This document shows, one piece after another, positions 11,690 through 25,300 of a stretch of 64,000 nt of DNA. Source of the stretch: Diphasiastrum complanatum (lineage: Eukaryota; Streptophyta; Lycopodiopsida; Lycopodiales; Lycopodiaceae); NCBI GenBank assembly GCA_029204225.1, contig CM055114.1, forward strand, positions 13,928,684 to 13,992,683, read 5' to 3'. Positions within the stretch are counted from its first letter, which is position 1; each line of letters starts with the position of its first letter. The translations under genes were made by a program, and so were the position numbers. Below the pieces are notes generated by a model. That model was not told the origin of the DNA, did no database searches, and saw only the letters and a list, made by a program, of their open reading frames with translations.

Positions 11690-12600
11690 CTTGAAAGACT
11701 CACCTTTTGCGTTTAGGCAGAGGAAGTGTTTAGGAATGTGTTTCCTACTAGCACAACACCCAATATTATGTTTTTGTATTGTTGGCTAGTTGTTTTTAAC
11801 AATGGTAGGCTATACTCATTTTATTATATACATATGTACAATTTTCATTACAAAATAAGGCCAAGACAACATGGAGCAAGAGCCTCTTGACGTCAATTAG
11901 CCCAACAATGCATCTACCTTTGTGGTCATAGTTCCAAGTCTTATCCAACTCGACTACTATAAATGGAATGTTGGCAAGGGATTGGCCCAGGTCGTAATCT
12001 ATGACCCCTTATTGGTACATGAGTAATTTAGAGTTCATATGTAAATATATAATGATTGAGGTTTATTTTGTTTTCTCTAGGATATGAGTACTTCAGACTG
12101 GTTGATTTTCAACAAGCGGGCACTTTCATTTGGCATTTCTAATTTAGATAGACCACATAGAGATGCCATTTCAATCTAAGACAAGTGTCGACTATCTTGG
12201 TCAAAGCAAAATTTACAAAATTTTCAATTGCCAAGTACAAGGCCAAACTCTAGAGGGCATAGTGGCCCCAGTTCCAGCCAAAGTTTAGTGTATGAAGAGT
12301 TGGACATATGAGGGGCCTGAAGTTGGGTGAGCAAGCCCACAAGCCAAGGTCTTATCCATCATGTTGTGGATATCATAATAGTGGAGGTTGCTTTTAGACT
12401 ACAAGCATTGACAACTCTCATCTCGCCCCATGACGGGTAGATATTTATACATAGTAAAAAATGGCCTCCTCTTCATAATATGCTTGAGTTACCACTACAT
12501 AGCACATGAGGTGGAGTTCTCTTGATTTTGATGTCTAGTAGTCAAGTGTAGTTTTCAGCCGGCCCCATTTCTTGGCAAGTTGCAACGACACCTTTAATGA
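11690..12600. other. Intergenic, no feature recognised
   Basis: I see no coding pattern, tRNA or clear repeat here. Short open frames have no family signature. Blocks around AGCACATGA recur from about 12500 onward and lead into the duplicated region that holds the SINE. Confidence 0.5.
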
Positions 12601-12664
12601 GTTGTCACTAGCACATGAGTTTCATTTCCTTTTTACCACCGCTTTGCCATTAGCACATGACGTA

Positions 12665-12749
12665 CCCAACAGGGTTGGCTCAGCTGGTTAGCTTGGCATC
12701 CAAAGTTTCTTTGGTCCCAGGTTCGAGCCTCCTCTTGGAAACCAAGAAG
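12665..12749 (+). mobile_element. Very short tRNA-derived SINE (85 bp)
   Basis: The insert contains a polymerase III A box (TGGCTCAGCTGG) and a B box (GGTTCGAGCC) at tRNA-like spacing. It is flanked by a perfect 17-bp duplication CATTAGCACATGACGTA (12648-12664 and 12750-12766), the long type made by LINE-driven retroposition. It lies in the second unit of an older tandem duplication (about 12604-12647 and the unit rebuilt from 12648-12664 plus 12750-12795). There is almost no sequence outside the tRNA-like part and no long A-tail. It could equally be called a tRNA retropseudogene. Confidence 0.8.
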
Positions 12750-12799
12750 CATTAGCACATGACGTATCATTCCCCTTTTACCACTGCTTAGAGACAACT

Positions 12800-13560
12800 A
12801 ATCCCATTTCCATGGCAAGTTGAGCTATTGGAGATCAATTAGACCATAAAGGTAGCATTTCAAAACCTTGGAATTACGTGAGAATGGAACTAGGCAATTT
12901 TTTCCCTCAAAAATATATCATAGAAAGTTTGAAGTTTGTTGATTATGTGTATAAGTGACAATTATTCTCTTTTGTACAAAAGTTTACGCTTAATATTATA
13001 TTCCAAGAAAGTTCAAACATAAAAGCTAACTATACATAGAGCTCATTTACTTCATTAATAAATAGTTTGTAAAATTGTATAAACTCAAAAGATTTCAATA
13101 CTTCTGAATATGTATAGTAAAAATCCCAATACCTAGAAGAGACACCGAGAAGTTACATTTAAAGAATGCAAAGCTCATACATACTCTCAAGTTTAAACTT
13201 ATTGTGTAAGAGGAGGTTCAAGGCTTCTAGAAAATAAATGATAAGTTTTCAAACATATTTGTGATAGGTAGTTACTTTGCTTATCAAATTGACATTAGGT
13301 ATGCCAACATACTACCTATATGTATTCAAGGTCAAAGCTTAGGATTTAACAAGGCAAGAGCCTTGCTTCAAAGAGTTTATAAGGCAACAATTGCTAAAAT
13401 GCCACAAGAATCTATAAAATGTTGGATTTTTTTTCTTAGCGGAATGGGGGATGGACGAGGGCCTTCTCCCAAGGATGGAAGCCGGAGAGCAAGACTCGAT
13501 GTTAGGGGTAGGCTTGAGGCCTTGGGCCTTTTGACACAAATGTGAATATTTTTTCTCTTC
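12800..13560. other. Intergenic, no feature recognised
   Basis: AT-rich, no coding signature and no clear repeat on either strand. Confidence 0.45.
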
Positions 13561-13589
13561 TAAACTAGTAATGCCTGCCGTCAAATTGA

Positions 13590-13685
13590 AATGTGAGGGC
13601 GGCAGCCCGTGCCCATCCCCCTGCCTGTCCCCGTCCCCGCCCCTGCTCGCGCCCCTCTCCTGCCCGTGGCCTTGACCCTTCCCTA
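13590..13685 (+). repeat. C-rich low-complexity tract
   Basis: Irregular repeats of CCCC, GCCCC and CCCGTG, in strong contrast to the AT-rich surroundings. The minus strand is G-rich with several runs of three or more G, so it might form a quadruplex. Confidence 0.6.
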
Positions 13686-13708
13686 GCCTCTTTTTAGTTT
13701 AAAAACAT

Positions 13709-13773
13709 GGGTTTCTGGGCAGCTCACGCTGCTCGTGAGAGTGTGACGGGCAACGTGAGCTACCCGGAAACCC
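13709..13773. repeat. Inverted repeat, 23-bp arms
   Basis: The left arm 13709-13731 (GGGTTTCTGGGCAGCTCACG...) and right arm 13751-13773 (...CGTGAGCTACCCGGAAACCC) are complementary at about 20 of 23 positions around a 19-bp loop. It may be a small foldback element or simply a hairpin. Confidence 0.65.
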
Positions 13774-14573
13774 AAATTCTTTTAGTATGTATAGATGATG
13801 TGGTTATTTTTTTTCATATAAGCTTTTATTTGGCAGATGGAGGTAAATTGTGCTATTTGAGGTGGATAAATGGGTGGGGAATCAACGATTTTATAACTAG
13901 GGTATGAAGAAATTGACTTGGATGGTATGACCTTTATGATATTGGGGACAATACCCAAGTGATATTGGCTTTGCAAATACGTACCTCAATACCCAACCTG
14001 AAGCCGAGCTAGTTTTGGCCCAACAATACTCAAGGCACAATACTCGGACTTAGGCCAAAAAAGGGGTCTTAAACATGGTATTCATAATTTTACATCTAAT
14101 CATAGGCTTGCTATTTGGAGTAGATTACTTTAAGCTTGCCCCATTTTTTTTTCCATTGCTTGCATAATTAAATTGTAATAATTCATGTTTGGATTGATGA
14201 TTGATACCACCATTGCAACACGAGTTTGGTTGATACCAATGTGTGACTAATCCAAAGACGATATTTGTGTTACCCAATTGAAATAAAAAATAATTCTCTA
14301 ATCCTAAGGAATTAGTTGGTTTAATGACTCTTAGGGAAGTTTTCAAAAACCATGACCCGACAATTTATATTGAAAATGTTGTGCTCGTCTAAAATTGATA
14401 CTGTCATCAAAAGTTTTTAGATCTGTGCCACAAAGCTAGCATGTAAGATAATCAACTTCAGGGCTCTTCACCTTTAAAACTTGGAACCTTGCATGACGTC
14501 ACCATGGGTCCAAGTTTCCTTTCTCTTCAGAGAGTTCTAGGTCATGGGATGCAATTACGTCGTCACCTCGAGC

Positions 14574-14720
14574 TGATGCAACCAATGTAGGCGTATAGAG
14601 ACCTGTTGCCTTCTCACCAACAACAGAAGGGTGTTGCAACTAGTGTAGGCATATAGAGACCTATTGCCTTCTCACCAACAATAGAAGGGTGTTGCAACCA
14701 GTTTAGGCATGTACAGAGGC
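14574..14720 (+). repeat. 58-bp tandem repeat, about 2.5 copies
   Basis: The unit includes GTAGGCRTATAGAGACCT and TTCTCACCAACAAYAGAAGGG. The GTAGGC landmark recurs at 14587 and 14645, with a variant at 14703. Confidence 0.8.
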
Positions 14721-15059
14721 CCGTTTTTCGTTTCGATTTGCTTTTCTCTCAAGTTCTTTGTCAACTTATAGAACGATAAGAGGTGCTGGGGACATCAACC
14801 CAAAGAATGAAAAGTGCCGACTCGGGGTACATGTGAATAGGAGTGAAAAGTGGGCCCCAACATGTGAAGAGGCTATAACTTGTGGGTGCCTACCCAAAGG
14901 AGGAGGGTGCAAATAGAAAGGGCTGGAAACTTTTGGGATTCAGTATATATACTGTACTTGAGTCTTGAGTATTCCCTCTAAGAAAAAAAAAAACTGCCCA
15001 ATCACAATACACATGACGTGGCGGATTCTGGACCGTGGATTTCTAGTGACTAAGAATCC

Positions 15060-15310
15060 CGCCAGATCTCTAACCGGGACGGGACACGTGACCCACGCAT
15101 AAAGACTTTCTCGTGTCTTAATGGCAAGCGAGACTGAGGCCCCACACCGTTGGATGCTATAACAAGCGTTGAGATTCTGCCACGCTATTACGGGCTAGCC
15201 ATTGATTTGGCCTCTCTGACACGTGGAGATCATCTGAGGAGTGGGTTGGAATAGGCTGTGCCTGGATGGGACATGCATACATCCATGCATGCATGCATGC
15301 ATGGATGGAT
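15060..15310 (+). promoter_or_regulatory. Putative DPE2 promoter: two G-boxes and RY-type repeats
   Basis: Two CACGTG G-boxes lie at 15085-15090 and 15220-15225. A (CATG)n-like run at 15284-15304 contains overlapping CATGCATG (RY-type) motifs. Pyrimidine-rich sequence typical of plant 5' UTRs follows (about 15360-15450). The distance to the first coding exon implies a 5' UTR intron, and TTTATCATAG ending near 16203 looks like its acceptor. Motif function is inferred from sequence only. Confidence 0.45.
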
Positions 15311-16300
15311 GCATCGCTCCTCCCTGGTCGCCTTCTTCCCAGCGATGGTCTCTCGTCAATTCTTCTCTCTTCATCTTCTTCTTCTTCTTCGTGGATCTCT
15401 GTCTCCCTCGATTCCTTGCTCCTCTTTTCTCTTCTGTTCCATCGCCGTTGGCCTGGGAGCAATTGCAAGATCTTCGGATCCACCTCCTTATTGTAGTTTT
15501 TTGAGGCAGATCTGTGATCGGAGAAGGCAAACCGCCTGTGATTTGCTCTTTAAATGCTCTTTTTCCATCCATTTGCCAATCTGTTGCACTCAGATCTGGG
15601 TTCAAATCTGAGCTCTTATATAGGATCCCTTTCTTTCTTCAGGATCTCTGACTTATTCAGTATTGAAATTTAATTTTCCTTCCTGTTGGTCTGTTTAGTT
15701 ACGGGTGATTTACAAGTGTGAAACTGGTATCAGTCTAAATTCATTTCACTGTATAGTTTACGTGAACCTACGTCTATGCTTTTGGCACTACCGAGTCTCG
15801 GAACTGCGTTGCTTATTAGAGGAAAATTAGTTTTAAGTCGGATTGCAAGTCTGCCTGAGGTCTAAAGGCCACCATATATTCAACTAGAAGCAATATGGTT
15901 GTGTCTGAAGCAAGCGTGGGCAGTTATTGATTACAGTTAACAGCATGTTGAATTGACTACACGCTGATGTGATGATGCCTCATACCTAGTACATAGAATT
16001 TGTGTCCCACAGAAAGCAACTCTACTCCAACTTGGTGATGGTAGCTTGATATTTTGAAAGATCGCGTCCGTTTTATAGATGCATTCCTAATTGCCAAAGG
16101 ATCTCGCCTGATAAAGTGCATACGCTCGTTCTTGCCATATATTCTCTGCTAAGGCTTTCAAACTGTAAACTGTTGTGTTTTATTCAATTTTTATTTATCA
16201 TAGTCGGCAAGAAAGCATTGTCGCGTGAGATTATTTTCAGAGCTTCGAATTTCGAGTCTATTAATCTACTTGCAAATTGATCTGTTCCATAATAGTGGGA

Positions 16301-19300
16301 ATGCCTTCTGTTCAATTAATGGACAATGCCACACAGTCGATGTCAAGACAGCCGCAGCACCAACTTCTAAAAAGGGTGACATTAAGATTCAGGTTGCCTT
16401 ATTATACACAATGGGGTCAAAATCTTTTAGTTTCAGGTTCAGATCCTGTTCTTGGAAGTTGGAATATCAAACAAGGTCTACCTATGATTCCTTACCACGA
16501 AGGTGAGACACTTATTTGGCACGCTCAGCTGTTTGTCTCCAACGATTTAGAGTCACAGTACAATTATTGTCTGGTAGATGATCAGAAAAACGTGATCAAG
16601 TGGGAATCTGGTGACCGCCGCATTTTGAACCTTCCCTCAGACCTTCCGGATGGTGCAGTTATCGATTTCTATGACCTGTGGCAGGTGAGGGAGGCAGCAA
16701 CTAGGTTTTTGTATCGGTTTACTTGCTTGCTTGAGGGACGTAAATATCTGAAGATGTTATCGTCTTCCTGCTAAGTGGTCATGCCACTGTATACATGCTC
16801 AATTTTTGTTGTCTCAGTGGGGCATTCTTCTTTTCATACCAAGCTGTTTTCAGTGATATGACTTTGGAAGCAATCAATTGACGGTTTTTTGCCTATAAAG
16901 AGAATTTTTTAAGCTTTTCCTTGCAAACATTTAAGGTAGCTGCACTGCTTTTAAAACGAAGATTAAAGCTTCGGTTATAATAGTATAAATAGCCTTCTGT
17001 ATGACGTTTTATTCTATCCTTTCTGGAAGGGAGGTACAGCTTGACTACCTGCAAAGCGTTACTGTACTGGCGTAGTGCTTCATTCTGTTGCATTGATCAA
17101 ACATGCTTTCAACTGCAAATTGTTCTATTCAACCTTAATGAATTTGAGTGTTCTGCAGGATGGATGCGCTCCAGAAACTCTTTTGACAAGAGGTGCATTC
17201 AGAAATGTTCTTTTTGGAAAGAAGGATGACAAATACCTTGAAGACTTCACTAGTGAACTTCCAAACAAATTCAATGTTCCTCTTTCACAAGGTAGCATTC
17301 TGAATGAGAGATACTTTAATAAATTAGATTGGAGTCATTCTCATGATAGGTTGTTAGGGTGTCGAGATTGATGTGTGGCATAGTTGCGTAATCAGATGAA
17401 GTGCAAAAAAGTCAGAGTAGGTTGTTCTGTTTTGTGTTGGCCAACAAGTGATGTCTTCGTGAACTAGCTTTGAAGCATATCACAATAAATTGCTCCGGTT
17501 TTGAGATTGATGTCCAATGCTGTTTGTCATGGTATGAATTAAATAGAGCGCCAGGCTTTAAGCAATTCTTTTTGTGTTTTTGGCAGACAAGGTTTTGGTT
17601 CGGTTCCTTGTCAAATGTGCACACCTTAAAAGTGGCGAAACAGTAAAGTTTTCTCACCTTCCAAATTCATGAATATAGTTTTCTGATTTGGAATTATTCT
17701 GATTGTTATCGGAGTTTTTGAGTATGTTACCTTTTCAATGAGTTGAAGGCTTTCCTTTTAATGAAAAATTGTATAGTGGTATGCACATCAAAGTTTTGGA
17801 GTAGGCTTTAGCATAGACGCGAGTTATGTCAAGTGCTTGTGCATCAACATCTTCAGAGAACTTAGTCGTTTGCTCCGCTCCACACTTTTGTGTGCCTATC
17901 ATACGATTTTTAGCAAGGGCTTTGTGTTTTGACGGAGTTGTTCATGCTAGATTCATGTGTCATTTTTAATTGCTAGCTGTTCAATCTAAATTAATCTTGT
18001 GGATAAGGCAAGATTACCTTGATTTCATTTCTACAAAAGCCTCTCGTCTACCAGCTAATTCTGGTAGTTAATGTGCAGGTCTATTTGTCTGGTAGTGCCT
18101 CTGGAGTGGGAAAATGGGAAACTGGAATACCTTTGAAGCTTCTCTGCACTAGTGGTTTAAGCTGGCAAGGGGAGGGTTTTGTCAACAAAAAAGAGTTTCC
18201 CATTAGATATCCTTTCCAAACATTTTTTTCTGGATAACTAGAATTGACCTCTTTTTGAACTTCATGATGCATTCACTCGCTCAATTGTCGTCTTAGTTAG
18301 ATAATGCTCCATAACAATGTTGTAGGTTTCTTCACATATATATATCCTAAAAAAAGGTTGAATCTTCATCTGCTGCCGATGTATCAATTACACCATGAAT
18401 AGTTTTTATTCACATTCTTGCCTTGGCTGCTCCTTGGTCCTTGACTTGGTTCATTTTGCTAATCTTGAACTTATAAGCTGAGTTCCTTTTGACGATTATG
18501 AGTTGGCACTAAAAATGAATGGTAATATTTGTTGATCAGGTTTTCATTGCTTGGAAGTTGGTACATTATCATTGCAACTTCTTGCCTACAGCCTAAGGTA
18601 CACCATTGGAACACCTTGACATTAGAGCACATATAACTATGCTCTTCAGAATAAAGAAGGTAAAATCTCTCATGAGATTGGGGGTGCCAGGATATTACAA
18701 TTTGACTCATTTGTCAGTAAGCCTTCCACAATGATCAGTGTTGCCGATGGGTTCTTCAGGGTGAGATTTTTTCCTTGGACAAATTCGTCTGGTTATCGAT
18801 AGTGGGGTTGCACATCTTATACTTGGAAAAGATGGAATAAATTTGCTTGTTGGAAGTGCGAAATTGCTTCAATCTTGTTATTGTAATCATAACATGTGGA
18901 TGTGCTACTTAAGTTATGTATTGCTACTACTCACGTTGGCTGTAGTTGTATTCTTTCCTCTAAAAAAGTACCTCAATTATTTTCTTTTTTAGGCCAAGCC
19001 ATGGAGAGGATCTGGTCTTGCTGTTCCTGTCTTTTCAGTCAGGTCACATGCTGATGTTGGAGTAGGAGAATTTCTGGATTTGAAGCTCCTTGTAGATCTA
19101 GCAGTCAAGTCAGGATTACGACTAATTCAGATTCTTCCGGTAAATGACACTTCTGTCCATGGCATGTGGTGGGACTCTTACCCCTATAGGTAGCTACTGA
19201 TGCCATTGTCTTCCACCTGACCTTCATTTGTCCTAGCCATGAATGTTGTTTCCTGTTTAACCTTCACTCGAAGTTTTTTCATATTGATTTTATCATCATG

Positions 19301-22300
19301 CAGCTCTCTTTCAGTCTTCGCGCTGCATCCACTCTATTTAAGACTGCAAGCTCTTTCGCAGAATATTCCCAGTGAAATTGAGGTCAGTCCATTTTATATA
19401 GTGTTTACAGTTTCTATAATGGGGATATCAAACTTCCAAGATAAAAATGGAAGTTAGACAATAAGTGCAATCATGAGATTCTCTTCTATTAGTAATATGT
19501 CAGCTGAGCTTAAGCTGCAACTTTTGCTCTAGGATGGCTCATTTATTCTTTATTTATTATAATTGATGGGAAAAAAATATTCTGCACCTTTGTCCTTGGA
19601 TGAGTTGGTTTGTTCATATCCTTCGGACATAGTTGGTCTATCTAACAAGATTCTTGTTGCCGTATAATAGAAGTTGCTGGTTTCGATTTGCAGGAAGAAA
19701 TTGAAGTTGCAAGGGACAAGCTTGATCTAAAGGTCAGAAACCTAGATGCTTGCTTTGAAATTACTGCTATTTGAGATATAATCATTCTACAGTAGAAGAT
19801 TTTGTGTCTGTTTGTGGATGACCTTGTATCCCTGGAGTGTTTTGTTTTGCTTTGTGAAATTGCTTGTATTTTATGTGTAAAGATACACAAATCCAAAGAG
19901 CATTTTGATTTCACATTACATATAGTTGCACACCAATTCATTATTGTCCAGCTGATAGCAGTGTCAAATAAAGTAGTGCAGTATCTCAACTATTGTGCTT
20001 TTCCAATGAATGTATTTGTTATGTTTTAGTATTGCTTCTGCTTATAAAAATACCACTTACATAAAAAAAAGAGGCATTTCGCGTAGATGAAGCTGCATTT
20101 ATGAGTTCTATTTGCTCCTTGCTGATTAAGTGGAACTTAAAAACAATCAAGTACAGTCGACAATCAACAATCAAGAACAATTTCCCCTTGAGCGTCGACA
20201 TCTTACAGTGCTAGGTTTTCATCATTCATACTAATTTCGTAGCTAGTTTTTTATTCTAGCTTATTGGTTGAAGTTCATTCAAGGTACAAATTTGACTCAT
20301 AATATGTTACACCTGTATTGTGATAAAGAAGAATCCTTTCAGAAAATTATAAAAATGTCTGAAGAAAGATCGGATCCATCTGTCGATTGCAGGAAGTTGA
20401 CTACGAAGCTACTGTGGCAACAAAGTTGAAGATTGCAAAACAGTTGTTTAATCTGGAAAAAGAAGCTGTTTTCAGTTCAGCTGAATATAAGCGCTATTTT
20501 GAGGACAACAAGGTACACAGTTTTATTGAATGGGAATTTACCTGTTTGTTAGTTATTGTAGTCTGTCCTCCATCCTATGGATGATGAACTAGATCGTTCA
20601 ACTTTTGTGGGGAGACACCCTGAACTTAAGCCAGCTCATTCCTTCTTGAGCTAGACAGCTATGTTGTACATAGCTAATTTTTCAAGGTAGCCTATACAGT
20701 GTACACTGATGTTATAGTATTGAAATGTTGGTTCAACTTTCTGCATGGGGTCTAGTGGTCTATCATTATTACGAGGTATTTGGTAGTGTGACTCATATTT
20801 TTATTCCAGCACTGCAAAATCCATGGAAAGTATCTGAATCTCTCAATTACTGCTCTATATGATCGTTATTTATAATGCAGGAGTGGCTGAAGCCATATGC
20901 TGCATTCTGCTTCCTGAGAGACCTTTTTGGCACTTCCGACCATTCTCAATGGGGCCTCTTTGCAGATTACACTTTTGAAAAGGTATTTTTTTGATCAAAA
21001 ATTTTCATTGCTGCTTTTGTTTGTTTCATTAGTAAATACGAGCCCATTTCTGCAACAAGCAAGGCAACGCTTTGCAACTATTTCAACTTCAGAATATGTT
21101 GTTTTGCAGTCTAGATTTTATCTGGTAGTTTTATTAAAATCAGTTTCACAGCCGTGATTTTCCACATATCATGAAATAACTTTTTTTTAATTGCATGCCA
21201 ATGTGGCTTTAGAAGTATCAGAACCAAGAACAATGTCAGAGCAAAGAGGTGCATTATCCTTTAGTTGCAGTGCACCTAAAGGATAAAACTTGGCGATAAA
21301 ACACCCAATCTTTTTGACATGAAATTATTTTGTTGTTTTGAAAGTCTTTCATAAAGTTTCTTATAAAATGCAAGAGGACAGTAGGCATATTTCTAGAGCC
21401 ATGGTTTTCGAGTTGCCTGCTGATATTCACCTATCATTCCATATTCAAGGTTTATAAATTAAGAATGTTTCCATGCGTGTGCAGATGGAAAGGTTGACAT
21501 CTCCCTATGCAGAACATTTTTCAGCTATTGCCTTCATATACTATCTTCAGTTTCACCTTCATTCACAGGTAATGATAAACTCCAATTTGGAAAAATTGTG
21601 AGATAGCACTCCTTCACCCAAACGTGGAAATAGGAAGCAATCAATTTTTGAACTCATTCCAGTAAGGAACAAGCATTACTGACGATTAGCTTGAGTCCAT
21701 TGTCAGCTTTCAGAGGCGGCAGATTATGCACGGAAACACAGGGTGGTGTTAAAAGGTGATCTTCCAATCGGCGTAGACAGAAACAGTGTAGATACATGGG
21801 TCTTTCCAATGCTTTTCAGAATGAATACATCTACCGGTGCACCACCAGATTATTTTGATATGAATGGGCAAAACTGGGGTTTTCCAACATACAATTGGGA
21901 GGAGATGTCAAAAGATAACTATGGCTGGTGGAGAGCAAGGCTGACACAGGTTGACACTGAACCTGGATTCTACCATTTTTTGGATTTCTCGTTCGTTGAG
22001 GTCATCCCCTGTTTACCATGGGTTGAATATTAACTACTTTTTCTGGAGGATAATCTTGGAACTTGTCTTTTTTGTTGTGGAACCTGGTCACTGTCCTTGA
22101 CATCACGTTTCTTGCTGCAGATGGCAAAGTATTTCAGTGCGTACAGGATCGATCATATTCTTGGCTTCTTCCGAATATGGGAGTTGCCAGATCATACTAT
22201 TACTGGTCTAATGGGAAGATTTCGACCGTCCATACCTTTGAGCCAGGTAAGCTTGCTTACTAGGCTGTGTCATTTATTTGTTTTGATCTTCCCACGCGGG

Positions 22301-25300
22301 TTCAATTCTCTGTGATCCCACCGGTTGACAACACTAAAAAGCATTTACCTGTTTTTAAGATTGTTTGTAAGAATTTTGACCCATCATCCAATCAACTACA
22401 TGAGTAGGAAGAGCTTGAGGGTTTTTGGATCACTTAGGGATGTGTGGTTATCTACTGGGGCACAATATTGGCAGTTTTTTTTGAAAGTATGCTCATTTAT
22501 TTGACCAGGAAGAGTTGGAGAAAGAGGGCATTTGGGATTTCAACCGCTTAAGTGAGCCATACGTTCGGTGTCATTTACTGCAGGTTCTTTCTGACCCAGG
22601 AAGTACAACACTAAAATAAGATTGGAATCGATTCTGACCGAGTTTGATTTTTCTTCTCAGGAGAAGTTCGGTAATAGATGGACTGAAATTGCCAACAAGT
22701 ACTTTTATGAGTATCAACATTTGTGTTATCAGGTATGTGTCTTCTTATGACTGGGAAAGTCGTCTAAAATTCTCTCTATTGATGAGAAGAATAAGATATA
22801 GCTAATACTTATCTCTCCTAGTTCTTATGTTGTTGGTCATGCCTTCTCTAACACGTTGAGATCATAAAACCCACGCTTCTCAGAACCGTGGGGTGAACCG
22901 TACCACGGTACGGTTCTTGTAATTAATTTCTTTTTTATGACCCTTTGCCCCACCAAAACCCCTCCCACGGAATTTTGGCCCTCATTTCCCTGTTTTTGGC
23001 CTCATTTCACTGTTTTTGGCACTCATTTCACTACTGTTTTTGGCACTCTGTCATAGAATCTGTGGCACTCACTGTTTTTGGCAGTCAGTGTTATAAAAAA
23101 TCTGTTTTTGGCACTCACTGTTTTAAACTGTATCACTTAGGAATACAAATGGTTGAAATTTCTATTACTGTTTTTGGCACTCATGGAAGTAAAAAATAAA
23201 ATTAATTAATTAATTATTTATTTAATTACCACGGTTCACCACGGTTCTGGCAACCAATCTTTGTGAACCGTACGGTTCTCAGAACCGTGGTGAACCGCCA
23301 ACGGTTCATTAATTTTATGGTTGAGATGATTAAGCTTTTTTTTCCTAAATTGTATGATATGCTCATGCTGATATGTTGAAAGATCGACATTTCTGAGTTG
23401 TGCTGCAGTTTAAGCCGGAGTATAACACAGAAAAGAAAATATTTTTGGAATTGAAGGCCAGGAGTGGTTCACCCAGTTGGCTGATCCAAGATTTAGAGAA
23501 AACAAGAAAAGGGCTGATTTGTCTTTTGCAGGTAAACCATCAGGCATAGTTGTTTTTCTGTGTCTTATTAGAACAGTGGTGTATTAGGAGAAAAAAAAAG
23601 ACTCTCTCTTTCTACCGCAGGACCTGTTTCCAAGTTTTAGAGTAGACGATTGATTGGTGGCAAATGGGTTTTCACTATTTAGGATGTTAAGTTGTAAACA
23701 GTCGTTTCTAATGGCACACAACTGTGATTTTGCTTTTATATGTGGCAGGAGGTTGTTCTTATGAGGGACAGTGTGGACTCTGGAAAATTTTATCCACGTT
23801 TTGGCTTAGAACAAACAGCTAGCTTTAAAGAGTTAGATGATCATAGGTAGTCTTTTTTCCATGTCTTCAGCTTCACGAAGAAATCAAGTGTTCTGTGATG
23901 ATAAACTAAATAAGTTAAATTAGTACCAGTATTCAACATGAAGGATAGAGTTAGCAAGATGGTTTAGAAATTCGTTCGTGTGCTCAATGCTCATTATGTA
24001 TTATATGTCCAGTTTATTTGTATAGGAATCGTATATGTACCATTGTGAGAGAGAGAGAGAGGGAGGGAGAGAGCTCTATGCCTGTCCTAGTGCATATAAA
24101 GGCAATCCAAGTTTAGACCTAAATCTTGTGTTGAAGAGTATTGACAGCAGGCTGAGCTAGCAGATTGCATTGGCTCAATATCAAAAGTATTTCTGGAACA
24201 TGCAGCACTACATGTTTTTTATTGTTGGTGAGGACTATTGATTTCAACACAATTTTTTTTGCAGCAAAGATGTACTCCTAAGGTTGTACCATGATTACTT
24301 TTATCATCGGCAAGAAAGGTTATGGAGTGAAAATGCTTATAAGACCCTTCCAGTGTTGATGAACTCATCTGACATGCTTGCTTGTGGGGAGGATCTTGGA
24401 ATGGTTCCTGCATGTGTTCAGCCGGTATGACGGCTGGCCACAATTTGAAAATTTTCTTTTCATTCACTGCTTTTTTGCTGATTGAGCTTATACACAATCA
24501 TTTTTATTGCACATAAACACAGATGTATGGATCATTTTGTGTGTTTTTTGAGCTTTATGCAAGCTAACTCCCATGTATGGGTTGCTTTTTTTTAGGTCCT
24601 CAAAGAACTAGGGCTACTTGGCCTGAGGATTCAACGAATGCCGAGCACTCCTGGGCAAGAATTTGGCATCCCATCTGAATATGACTATCTGACAGTTAGT
24701 GTACAGGCCCTATGTTTCTCAATGACATGTTTTCATTTCATTCTGTTTAAGTTCTATGTGCTAGGTTTCTGGTTCTGGTCAACCTTGAAATTCTCAAAAC
24801 AGGTCATCTGTTCTTTGTAGGCTCTGACTTTCATATCATGGACATTAACTGTATTCTTATTGACAGGTATGTGCTCCTTCATGCCATGACTGCTCCACTA
24901 TGCGTGCTTGGTGGGAGGAAGATGAAGGCAGGCGTCTGCGTTTCTTCAGAAACGTTCTCGGACTGAAAGAGGTGCCACCAACAGAATGTAACCCTAGTGT
25001 AGCCCATATGATTATACAGCAGCACATGGAGTCACCATCTATGTGGGCCATTTTTCCACTACAGGTAGCTCGAACATTAAAATCAGACTAATGACCGATG
25101 TCATTTACGCCTTTTGCGTTGTGATCTCATTGCTTCTGTTTTTTCTGTCCGCAGATGTTTATTGCCCTTGAAAAAAGGATCATGGCTAAACATTGTAACT
25201 TCATTGTTTGTTCTTTCCTGTGGGCAGGACTTTCTAGCCCTCAAGAAAGAGTATGCCAATCGTCCAGCCAAAGAGGAGACCATCAATGACCCTTCTAATC

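Noticed and set aside
12665-12749. Functional tRNA gene
   Set aside because: A and B boxes are present, but the acceptor and anticodon stems do not pair convincingly and 17-bp target duplications flank it. Better read as a SINE or retropseudogene.
15157-15611. Small ORFs on both strands upstream of DPE2
   Set aside because: They overlap promoter and pyrimidine-rich 5' UTR sequence and simple repeats; no domain or conserved start.
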